64,000 nucleotides of DNA from positions 310,001 through 374,000 of the forward strand of contig ML986582.1 in the NCBI GenBank assembly GCA_010094045.1. Direction: 5' to 3'. Below the pieces are notes generated by a model, which made no database searches, had not been told where the DNA came from, and saw nothing but the letters and a program-made list of their open reading frames with translations. Of this stretch, positions 10,800 through 20,261 are shown in pieces (positions within the stretch are counted from its first letter, which is position 1; every line of letters starts with the position of its first letter). Position numbers and translations under genes: made by a program. The DNA is from Lojkania enalia. Its lineage: Eukaryota > Ascomycota > Dothideomycetes > Pleosporales.

Positions 10800-11785
10800 C
10801 TAGATATCATAATTCCCGCCCCAATTGCCATTGCTGCCACCGTCTTCGTTACCAGCGATGCTGTTCTGCTTCCAGTGCTCGTCTGGCGTCCCCGGCAGAG
10901 TTTCAACCGTGGGCGCTTGGTACGTCATGACAACCTTCAAATCCCTCTCCCAAGAGTCATCAGAATTAGCAAGAGATGGGTTCTCGAGGCCGCCGGCAGT
11001 GAGGAAATCACCCCCTTCGACAGGAACAGGGTCTTCTGTCCATTCCTTCTGCTTTTCACGCTTGCCACGCTTTTCTTTGCCCTTACGCCGCTGTTGTTGT
11101 AACCCCCGTCAGCACACTAAACATGCAAAGAAAATCATCCACACATGTGGAATCTCACCTTGCGGGCAGAGGTTTGTTTGCCTTCGGCTTGCGACTCACT
11201 CTGCTGCGCCATGGTCTGCGGTGCCAACTGCTGTGTGGCCAATTGCTGTGGAGCCCAGGACCTCAGTTCTGGCGGCGGTCTAGAATCAATGACTGGACCC
11301 GGCCCGTCGACTACGACAACATGCCCATCTTCTCCATAGATGACGAAGGTCGGAGGCTCGTATGGCAAGGGGATGCGTACGTAGCCAGGCGGAGGGTCTA
11401 CACCAGCATCTTGACTAACCCCCCACTGGTTGTTGAGGGCGAGAAGCGGTTCCACCCGCCGCCAAATCTCGTCGTAGTAGCGGAGATTGTTGTAGATTGA
11501 CATGGAGACGGCACGCACCACTGCGGGATGATAGTCCCTTGAAGGTCTCGGGTTTGGATTCGAGTAGTATTGTTGATTGACGGCGCCGAATCTAGGGACA
11601 TTGCCTTCGGGTTGATGTAGGTCGGCTCCGTCGTCGACGTAGCTTCTCATGCTGGCTGTCTCATCCATGATGCTCTCGGCCCACCTGCGGATGTCATTGT
11701 AGGTAGAATGAGCCGGCATGCGCTCCTCGAAGTCGGGTCCGCCGTCGTCGACGAAGCTCATGGGGGCTTGACTACTAATTGACAT
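10800..11785 (-). CDS. Hypothetical two-exon protein with basic K/R segment
   Basis: Two exons on the minus strand, 11785-11159 and 11090-10800, are joined across a 68-nt intron (GTGAGA donor, CTGAC branch, CAACAG acceptor). They give 305 aa if translation starts at the ATG at 11785. The frame is open upstream to 11830 but has no ATG there. Exon 1 contains a DEIWRRVEPLLALNNQWG helix-like block, followed by a Pro-rich PPPGYVRIPLPYEPPTFVIY segment. Exon 2 opens with a strongly basic run (RRKGKEKRGKREKQKEW) and ends in a Gly/Asn-rich tail. The join is in phase and both exons have coding-like composition, which supports the model. I do not recognise the family. The basic run could be a nuclear or RNA-binding signal, but this is speculative. 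Confidence 0.65.
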
Positions 11786-12413
11786 CTTGTCAGCAGTGAC
11801 GATAGGCCGTCGGTGTTGTTGACAGGACAAAGGCTAGCCAGACGGTGAGAGTTGATTAAGTGAAGGATGCCAAGACTTACAAACAAGAGTGACTAAAACG
11901 CTGCGATGCCTAGAGCGGAATATTACTATAGGAAGAGGCAATGGAGAATATTGAAAGCAATATTAGAAGAGAATTGAGCAGCTTAGATATGTCCTTGAGA
12001 GTTTGCAACTTCCTAGGAGAGTTTCTTAGATACGCAGCAGCTCCCTCACCTATCACATGCCTTGCTATTAATAGACGATTACGGCGACGGGACCGCAATA
12101 AAAGTTAATCGTGATTTTCTAGCCAAGTGGGCTTCTTGCAAGACCAATGCCTCTATTGTTTAATCCGATAAATGGTAACAAGGCCTCAGGATAATGCCCG
12201 AGTTGCAACTGGAAAGCTAAGCAGCCGCGCGAGCCTCGTTGCACTAATTAACCAAGAGCGGAAAAATTGAACTAGGGAACTATGAGAAGAGATATAAAAA
12301 TGAGGATAAGAAGTCGGAAGTAAAATTCAGCCAGTGGCCATCATATCCCGGCATCATTGCTTGTTCTGCACGCCGGCCATTACCAACTACTGGAACCTCT
12401 TATAACCTCGTCA
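11786..12413. other. Intergenic, no gene seen
   Basis: AT-rich spacer between two minus-strand genes. It holds the promoter of the gene ending at 10800 and the 3' flank of CAB5. No frame is supported. Confidence 0.4.
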
Positions 12414-13211
12414 CTATTTCGTCTTTTCCTTCTTCTTTTCCTCTTCCCATTCTAACTGCACCTTCCGCATTTTCCACCAACTCAGCAGCCCCGACATTAC
12501 CGCCAAAGGCGGACAAACCCAGAGTAAAAAGCTCCACCACTTCGGACTCCCTTTCCTCACATCCCGCATAACCCTCTCCACCTCATTCTCCAAATGCTCC
12601 TTATCCTTATCATTCCAGACTACCACTCCCCTCCCCGGTCCCCTCCTTAGACACCTCTGCGCCTTCTCTCGTACATCACCCTGACTCAAGACCCTATTCT
12701 TCGCGTCCTCCTCGCTGAGATGGGGATCCCGTTCCATAAGCCTCTTCATCTGGATCACAGGGTCAGAGACCCCAACTACTAGTATCGTCCCGCAATACCT
12801 TTCCCAACCGCTCTCGAAGAGAAGTGGTACGTCCAGCACGACCGCCCAATGGCCCTTTAGATATGCCCAGACCATCCGCTTATACATCTCCTTCCTAACC
12901 GCAGGATGCACAATACCATTCAGGACCTTGCGATCCTTCTCGCGCTCCTCTCCCTGTCCGAAAACGCGCCGGCCGAGCGCCGGCCTATTGAGCGGTCGTC
13001 CCTTTGGCCCCGCATCCGGGAGGAGTAGATCTGGAGTTGTGGACCCGAAGTAGCGAACTATGGCATGGTAGCCCGGGGTCCCTGGTTCTACCACCTGGCG
13101 GGCGATGAGGTCGGCGTCAATGATGGGGAGAGAGTAGGGTGAGCGGGAGAGGAGAGCGGATACGGTGGACTTGCCGGTTGCGATGGAGCCTGTTAGGCCG
13201 AGTAGCAGCAT
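12414..13211 (-). CDS. CAB5: Dephospho-CoA kinase (CAB5/CoaE)
   Basis: A single exon encodes 265 aa from ATG at 13211. It catalyses the last step of coenzyme A synthesis, ATP-dependent 3'-phosphorylation of dephospho-CoA. The P-loop GSIATGKS is at residues 8-15. The CoaE signatures follow: PIIDADLIARQVVEPG (substrate Asp), the GIVHPAVRKEM block and VLDVPLLFESGWE, then the lid-region Arg-rich segment. The last about 44 residues form a hydrophobic, Trp-rich stretch (WWSFLLWVCPPLAVMSGLLSWW) followed by a charged Lys/Glu tail, which looks like a C-terminal membrane anchor. Bacterial CoaE lacks this; a membrane-associated location is inferred. A CACGTG motif begins 5 bp upstream of the start codon. 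Confidence 0.93.
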   Translation of the reverse strand: MLLLGLTGSIATGKSTVSALLSRSPYSLPIIDADLIARQVVEPGTPGYHAIVRYFGSTTPDLLLPDAGPKGRPLNRPALGRRVFGQGEEREKDRKVLNGIVHPAVRKEMYKRMVWAYLKGHWAVVLDVPLLFESGWERYCGTILVVGVSDPVIQMKRLMERDPHLSEEDAKNRVLSQGDVREKAQRCLRRGPGRGVVVWNDKDKEHLENEVERVMRDVRKGSPKWWSFLLWVCPPLAVMSGLLSWWKMRKVQLEWEEEKKKEKTK

Positions 13212-13215
13212 CGTG

Positions 13216-13221
13216 CACGTG
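13216..13221. promoter_or_regulatory. CACGTG palindrome next to CAB5 start
   Basis: GCACGTGAA lies 5-10 bp upstream of the CAB5 ATG. This is close enough that it may instead fall in the 5' UTR. bHLH-type core, function inferred. Confidence 0.3.
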
Positions 13222-13702
13222 AATTATTGGAAATAAGAAGTGACGAGATGGTGGGGAGTACTTTCTCCGCGATTGGAGCGCTCTGTGTACGAGGTTCACA
13301 TGGTAGGGAGCGAGATGTCCGTCCGGCGTGCTTTGGATAAGTGGCTGTGAAGGCGGGGCGGACCTGCGATGTTGCAATACCTCGGAGCTTGTGCTGTCAG
13401 CCGATTCGACCGGGGAGTGCACAAGAAGCATCACGTAGCGAGCTCTATACAAGCAATTCATATTTGAATAATACATATTGAATTAAGATCGTAGACTGCA
13501 ATTCGCAAGGCTGCAGTTGCCCACCATAATATCTTAGTCTTAAATACGGAAAAACACCAGACTGGCGTTTGCGCCTAGGGCAACAAAATGCGCTTTCCGC
13601 ATCTAAATCCTCCATTGCCATGGCTACGCCTTAACGCCATAAATGCAACTTTTCGTCAATTGCTCCGTAAACACCAATCTTTTCCATTCATAGGCTCAAT
13701 TC
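13222..13702. other. Intergenic, CAB5 promoter side and CFIm25 3' flank
   Basis: No supported frame. The left part should hold the CAB5 promoter and the right part the 3' UTR of the CFIm25 gene; both genes are on the minus strand. Confidence 0.4.
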
Positions 13703-14710
13703 CTATGATAAAGTCTTCTCGCTGGATGCATCTCCATTCTGGTCCATTGCAACGTCCTCTCCTCCAGCAAGGACTTTGGTCTGCACGCTTCCATCCAGCA
13801 GCCCAGTTCCTGGTGTGACAGCTGCCACGTTACCGTTCTCGTCAATAAACTCAAAGTTGTATCGGGAGAGGAGGTGTGGGATAGCGGAGAGCTGGGGGCC
13901 ATAGCGGGCGGTGTTGTCGTAGAGCTCAAACAGCGGTACAGCTAAGAGCTTCATGTTCTTCGGAACGCTCAATACCTCTACAAGCCCGTTAGTATGGTTC
14001 TGACAGAATGGTAGCATTGCAGGCGTACTACTCCTCGGTAACTGGATGAAATAAAGCTTCTTGCACTCTTTCGGCCTCGTGACGTGTGCTGGGATGAAGG
14101 GATACATGAAAGTCTCGAAATTGGGACGCCACCATTGAGCAAGAGTGTCCCCAATCTGCCACTCGTCGTTAACTCCTTCGCCGGTAAATTGTGTGCCCAC
14201 TGGTGCCAGGCGCTCATTCAGCCTTGCCTTGAATCCTTCAATCTCGTCATCTTCTGCGCGGAGGTAGTCGCCGGGGCTAGTCAAGGGTTAGCATTCAAAA
14301 GAGCCGCGGTGCAAGTATTCATACAGCTTGAAGAATGCATTGGCAATCTGCAGCATCAGAATATGGGGGTGGTTGTGCTCGTGGCAAACCAAGACACCTT
14401 CACAGGTTCTCCGCATGCCGTGTTCCTGATAGTGTTCCTCCAAACGTTTCAACCGCGCCAGTACCGAGGGGTCCTCTTCGGGCTGTCCATCTTTCGTTCC
14501 GAAAGTATAGTTGCTTAGCGGGTAAAGGCGGATTGTCTTTGGCTGGTTGGCGTTGAAGTCCTTGGGGAGCGAAGGGCTATGCAACGTTAGTTAATATTTA
14601 ACAGAAACGAAGAGCACCCAGGTCGTGTGCAGTCGGGGCAAAGTAAATGTGGACATGGTGAATACTTACGGGTATGAGCTTTGCGAGGCTCGCTGTGTTA
14701 TTGTAGACAT
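13703..14710 (-). CDS. Cleavage factor Im 25 kDa subunit (CFIm25/NUDT21/CPSF5)
   Basis: Four exons on the minus strand (14710-14670, 14576-14325, 14276-14029, 13977-13703) give 271 aa. The introns are 93, 48 and 51 nt with canonical ends and CTAAC branch sites, and all joins are in phase. The product is very close to animal NUDT21: the TIRLYPLSNYTFGTKD opening, EEDPSVLARLKRLEEHY, the GMRRTCEGVLVCHEHNHPH strand, then the NUDIX-fold helix GFKARLNERLAPVG and QWWRPNFETFMYPFIPAHV. The family uses an inactive NUDIX fold to bind UGUA in pre-mRNA and steer poly(A) site choice, in the nucleus. The acidic Gly-rich extension after SRYNFEFIDENG is fungal-specific in appearance. It shares a 290-bp divergent promoter with the epimerase gene. 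Confidence 0.95.
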
Positions 14711-14831
14711 TTTGTTGTAAGTAGCAGGCGCAAGGGTACGGAAAGGTTGGAACCTAGAAGCTCAAGCCTCGAGGGCGCTTGCCAAGCAATATGTAGATGA
14801 CAGGGGTTCATCGTTTGAGCCCAGCTCGCCT

Positions 14832-14839
14832 TCACGTGA
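14832..14839. promoter_or_regulatory. TCACGTGA palindrome in a divergent promoter
   Basis: A perfect 8-bp palindrome TCACGTGA sits in the 290-bp gap between CFIm25 (ATG at 14710, minus) and the epimerase (ATG at 15001, plus). It could serve both genes. TCACGTGA is the preferred core of Cbf1-like bHLH proteins. Confidence 0.4.
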
Positions 14840-15000
14840 TGAGGGCACGGATCGCTCGAGACCTTAGAATGGGCTTAGTTCCCCACATTGAGCCACTTTA
14901 TCTTACCATACCCCACGATTGTGGGTTGTGGGTTGCGGGTTGCTTTCACAGTTTCCCTTTGATCAACTAACACTGCAAGAAAGTATCGTGTAAATCAGAT

Positions 15001-16241
15001 ATGAAGACGGCCCTAGTCACCGGAGGTATGCAATCCACATGCTCGCCCAATACTCGCCTCTAATGAATGGTTTAGCCAGTGGTCTACTTGGGCGTCAAGT
15101 ACAAAAGGCTTTCAAATTAGACGACTGGAATACTCTCGGCACAGGCCTGAGTCGAATAAGCCCACCAGAAGTCATCAAGCTCGACATACTAGATATCAAG
15201 GAAATTGAACGTATATTAGACGAAGTAAAGTATGACTATCATGTCTCATTTACAATAGTTAGTAGTCAATGCTAATGGATATCGTCTAGGCCTGATGTAG
15301 TCGTACATTGTGAGTCCCCTGCATTGTAGTGATGGGATAATTAAATAAATAAAAAAAAATATATAAAAAATACATATATATATATATTTTTTTTTAATTT
15401 TGAGTTAACCAGTGCTTGTTTAGGCGCCGCGAACCGATTTCCAGATTCATGCAATAGAAATCCAGATGCCGCAAAGCAGCTAAATGTAGAGGCTAGTCGG
15501 GCGCTTGCAAAGGCAACATTATCTCGCGGAATCTTTCTTATCTATATTTCCACGGACTATGTCTTTTCTGGCCGTAAAGGCGAAGCGCCATACAAGACAG
15601 CATCCCTCCCTGATCCTCCAAATGTCTATGGCCAAACTAAACTAGACGGAGAACGAGCGGTCTTGCGAATAGCAAGCCAGTCACCGAACGCAAAGAACAA
15701 GATCGTTGTGTTGCGGGTTCCTGTTCTGTACGGATCTTGCGATGAACCATCAGAGAGTGCAGTCAATGTCCTGATGTCACAGCTATGGTCTTCCCAAAAG
15801 ATTAAAGAAGGGGAGCCAAAGATCAAGGTTGACGACTATGCTCTTAGGTTCCCTACAAACACATCTGATGTTGCTCGTGTCTGCCGCGACATCTCCAAAC
15901 TTTATCTGGACCCAGCAAATGTCAACCATGACCTACCAAGTATCCTGCAGTTCAGCTCAGAAGACCAGATGACGAAATGGGAGATCATCAAAACATTTTC
16001 GGAGATCATGGGCCTTCCGCTTGATGGAATAATGCCATTCAAGCCAGAGGAAAGCCCGAAAGACGGGGTCCAAAGACCATATGACTGCCATCTCGATACA
16101 AGCAGTTTGAAGGATCTAGGGATCGATGTTAACACCGTCGATTTCCGCACCTGGTGGTAAGTGTTACTTGGGTCCCTTGTCTCTAAATATTACTGATGAA
16201 ATTATTCTAGGAGACGTGAGGTTGGAGCCTTCCGCCACTAG
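15001..16241 (+). CDS. NAD-dependent epimerase/RmlD-like protein (MAT2B-like)
   Basis: Five exons (15001-15025, 15076-15229, 15290-15309, 15424-16156, 16211-16241) give 320 aa, with every junction in phase. Exon 3 is only 20 nt. The final exon replaces a premature TAA with a WRREVGAFRH ending that suits the family. The Rossmann motif is TGASGLLG at residues 7-14. VVVHCAANRFPD, the STDYVFSG strand and the catalytic YGQTK (YxxxK) follow, as in RmlD dTDP-4-dehydrorhamnose reductases and in MAT2B, the regulatory beta subunit of methionine adenosyltransferase. In fungi the MAT2B-like role is the more usual annotation, but the sequence does not decide between them. Intron 3 (15310-15423) contains a low-complexity A/T tract. 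Confidence 0.88.
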
Positions 16242-16544
16242 AGCACAATTCTGTGTTATCTTTCATGACTACCTCACACTAGGTGTTTTTAAATGCAAAA
16301 ACAGGTGAGATGATGACATGAAGTAACTCCAATAAGATGCGTCACTATTACTAATATCTCCAAGATCATATCTATGCGTTCAGTATTCCAAGCTTAAGCA
16401 GATGGTTGAGGTTTGATTTCAAAGCACGGCAGCTACTACAAGAAATTTTATTAATATCGTAAAACAAATCAACTTAAGATAGGTACCATCCGATGATCAT
16501 AACCCAAATATATGGCGAGCTACAATACAGACTCCCATTATCCA
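16242..16544. other. Intergenic, no gene seen
   Basis: A short gap between the epimerase and the tail of the DUF3176 pseudogene, whose genes converge here. Nothing else is visible. Confidence 0.4.
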
Positions 16545-18258
16545 TCATTCTAGTACTGCCTTCGTTCTCTTCTCATACCTCAGTTGTTCCACGTTCTTCA
16601 TGTCTATGCGGAGAAAAACGTTAGATTAATCCCCATAGAGTTCCTGGTGTGAGAGAATGGCTACGGTCGAAGACTTCCACAGTTGCCATTGGTGATGCCA
16701 ACTACTGAAAATGGTAATCGAAAGAAGCATTGCGGTTCCCGCTAATACGCCGAGAGGAAGAACTCACCATACCCACCCACCCGCACGAAGACTACCGAAG
16801 TGACCTGCGCTGTTTCATCGAATTTCGATCGGTGCTGTTCGGTTGTGCTGTAAGCCGTATTCTTGAAAGCGCTCGATATGTTACTGGCTTTCAGGGCAAC
16901 GCCAATGCCATCAGCGGACTATGTAGACTCGCCAATTTAGAATTCTCCCCTAAATCGGGATGAGGTGTACAACTGAGATAAAGCCAGCAAATCCACGCGC
17001 ATGGCTTGTAGAATTGGCAGTCCGAGTTGGGTGAAAATCAATGAACCGTTATTATTTAATGTTGCTGGTTGGAGCGAAAGTCAGTTTGAATTGATACTGA
17101 ATTGAGTACCTGAGGCATTCGCATTTGAATAATTATATGCTGTCAGTGCAAGGATGCATTCTGTTATTTCCAGGGAGCTTTCATATTCTTCCATCTCAGT
17201 TGTGTCCGAAGAACCCAACGATGATCGCAAGATAGCAAACCGTATGAACTCGGCGGGGTAGGTAAAACCTGGTGACGAAGCTCGTATTGGGGGCATTAGA
17301 CTGACTGCAGCAATATTTATCTTTGTTTGGACACTAGTGGCCGAGGATAGAGCGGTGATTGATATGTTTCCAGGAGTTGTAAAGTTCAGGTAACTTGATT
17401 TCGAGGAGTAAGTTGCCATGGTGGGATCAGTGACGTCCCGACACTGACTGAAAAACCGAAGTGAAATATACGACTCTTTCCAAATGCAGCTCAAGGCAAA
17501 TTGAAAAACAGGTGTTGTAGTCATGTTGTAGATGCCCCCAATCAAGGCTCCTTGTATTACTAGATCGGTGGTAGTTTCTAGATGGGGAAATATAAGCACC
17601 AAGCAGCAGGCAACATATACCACAATATGATAGATTACTTACCGTTAGCAATAAGATATGACTAGTCCTCTAAGGCCACACTACAATTATAAAAATAGCT
17701 AAGACCAAAGGCAGCACGCCCATACTAGATTTCAATATTCCTTGTATCAAACCGGATAACCTGTTGAGCAAAAGCGTCCAAGACAAGTGTAACAATAGTA
17801 GCGATAGCGCCAATGCTTGCAATTCCAAGTCTCCCGCGGACGTGCGAGAGGAGCATTAAACACCCCAACGGCCCGCGGCTGGCATCTTCAAAAAGGTCGA
17901 GCTTGCAGAGTTTCCGTGCGGCGGATTTGAATAGAATCCACTTCGACTAGGAGATACATGAGGCAATTACAAGCAAGGCCATGAATTTGGCTGCTGTGAT
18001 AAAAATAATAACTGTCGCGTTGATGCTTATGTCAAATGTCCACTTGGATAAAGGTCGCGACTCCATTATGCTGAGGATAACAACCACGGCTACCATGCAT
18101 GCAGTACTCGCTATCGTCGTCAGTATTTGCCATATCTATCCTAGGTACAGAAAACTCGGATTCTCGAGGGATAAAATTTCAGCGTGATGGTTGTCATTAG
18201 AGAAGTTGTCGACCGGCAAGTATCGAATTGGCGAGGCTGATTCCAGATCAGCGCTCAT
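16545..18258 (-). pseudogene. Broken DUF3176-type membrane protein gene
   Basis: Reading the minus strand from ATG at 18258, the frame follows the DUF3176 pattern: an IWQILTTIAS membrane segment, an SRPLSKW-type motif, a second helix, the SKWILF segment, LFEDASRGPLGCLMLL, and a helix ending in FAQQVIRFD. Past an intron (about 17580-17641) a luminal/extracellular domain with several N-glycosylation sequons follows. The C-terminal tail (SSWHHQWQLWKSSTVAIL) is in a shifted frame, so there is at least one frameshift near 16750. In-frame stops occur at 18138-18136, 17949-17947, 17727-17725 and 17664-17662 (all TAG), 17083-17081 (TGA), 16939-16937 (TAA) and 16921-16919 (TAG). Family function is unknown. 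The copy cannot make a full protein. Confidence 0.75.
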
Positions 18259-20261
18259 TCTTAGGTTTCTCAGGGGCGTATATACGCAGGAAGGCAATTT
18301 GGTAGTAGCAAGTTGTGAATATTAGACTTTGTGAGAAAAATAAACTTAGACAAGGCTCTGCTAATGCTTCAACGGGCAAGTTTCGGGACCTGAGAATACA
18401 TTGCCTTATTTATATGATGCGATGAACTCCCCTCCTTGCCACTTGGACCCCACGATGAGCGATCAGGCTGGAAATCAAAGCCCGTACCGCTGACAGTCCA
18501 AATAGGGGCGCTTTATATAGCATATGGGATGTGAGCTAGCGGGCGTTGATAATTGGCCTTGATCTACAGCCTTGCAGCAGCCCTATGCAAAAGAAATATC
18601 CAGTAGTAGAACATGTTGTGAAGAACGAAAAAGGAGAATCTTAGATGCCAGAACGGAAAAAGTAATGTAGACTCGAATAAAAGTCTAAGCGCAGTTTAAA
18701 TGTTCCTCCTCAATGCACCTGACGGACATATCTTCCTTTCCGGCGAAACGAAGAGCTAACTAAAACCTCATGTTACGTTGCTAATATGAATCAAAGTCCT
18801 TCATGCCGTAGAGGGCTAGATGAAGTGATCCATTGCAATTCTGTGTTCCGGTTGTACTGAAGAACAAGAATAGCCTAATGCTTTCGAATTGCAGGCACAG
18901 GTCGTCAATGCCGAGATACAGCACGACCAGGTTGAAAATCAAAGCAGCTGCCCAAAGTTGAACAGTGAAACTTTGTGTTAGGTTTATCATATCAAGTATA
19001 AAATGTGGCTTTTCGTCCCACATTCATACATACTCGTCTAGTTAGCACTGTTACTAGACGTTTTAGTAACACCCAATCGTTAATTAGGCTGTTTTATTTT
19101 AAAATGCGGAAAAGTTATTCTTTAGGGGAGCAACTTCCACAATCATTTCAATGCTAAGGGATAATTTGCCTCTATTCTAATGTTGAAAGTTTGTTCATTT
19201 AAAGGCTTCTTTACATAAACGCCCATTCAATATGAGATTCCTATTTATGACTGCATCCACAAAGAGGAAGAGAAGAGCCCTCAATTTGTTAATGTTTATA
19301 CAGATTCTACCTCCCTTGGAGTTCTAAAAGCCATAAATTCCAAAGAATAAATGTGAGAATAACCTCTACGATGTTCTCAGTGCGGTAAGGTTTCCCGCAA
19401 ACCCAGCATGAAATGCCAACGAAAGCTTGAAGTAAATACTGAAGGTAGATTAAGGAATTGGCTTTTAATTAATATATTAGTATAGAGGGCTTATATTATG
19501 TGGTTGGCTTGAAGTTTTCGTATTTTTGAATCTAGGGCATACTTTGAGTCTCAACGAGGTCGACAATCATGCAATCTGGGTCCAGGTCAGAGATACCTAA
19601 CACATCAAGTACTTGTGGCATAATTCCAATGTATTTATTATTATATTGGTTATCTTCCTTCCTGTTTAGGATTTGACTGTGTGGTGGTCTATGTTGCTGC
19701 GGCACAGCAAGCGGTTAGAAAATGTTGAAGACCCAAGCCTCATGAAATATTTCATCATTTTATGAGTATCAATACCAAACAGATCATCAGTTTGTCTAAG
19801 ATTTACGGTCAATTTTGTATGTGTACATTGCACACCTCATTCTCATCTTACTCACATCCGCTGCCAAGACTTGGTAGTAGTCACTCCCTAAATTCCGAAG
19901 TTAGCATTAGCAATCATAGCAACATCCGAAAGAACAACACGCAAATTCACCATCTGCATCTCTATTTTTATAATCTTTTAAACTTTGTTTCGAAAACTAG
20001 CATTGACCTACCCACAGCGCCTTTTGCTGCACGGTGAGTCGTCCCTTTCTCGCTTAGCCGCGAGCACGGCGGTTCGGGCATGATGAGGGCGGCAACTTGT
20101 GCTATGGGTCTTAGGGCCGTAGCTGTGCCTCACAACGACTTTCCATTATATTCTGGCGTAAGTATCGGTATCACAATGATGCCACTGATGAGTCAAATCT
20201 AGCTTAGCTGTTTTCATTGCATGGTTGACACCATTCCTTTATCTTCTCCATTTGTCTCTAA
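18259..20261. other. AT-rich intergenic block between two pseudogenes
   Basis: About 2 kb, visibly A/T-rich. A minus-strand frame at 19023-18781 (80 codons, ATG start) has two hydrophobic stretches (SFTVQLWAAALIFNLVVLYLG, then FLFFSTTG). It might be another membrane-gene remnant, but I cannot assign it. The rest shows no coding frame. The right end should be the former promoter of the DUF3433 gene. Confidence 0.4.
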
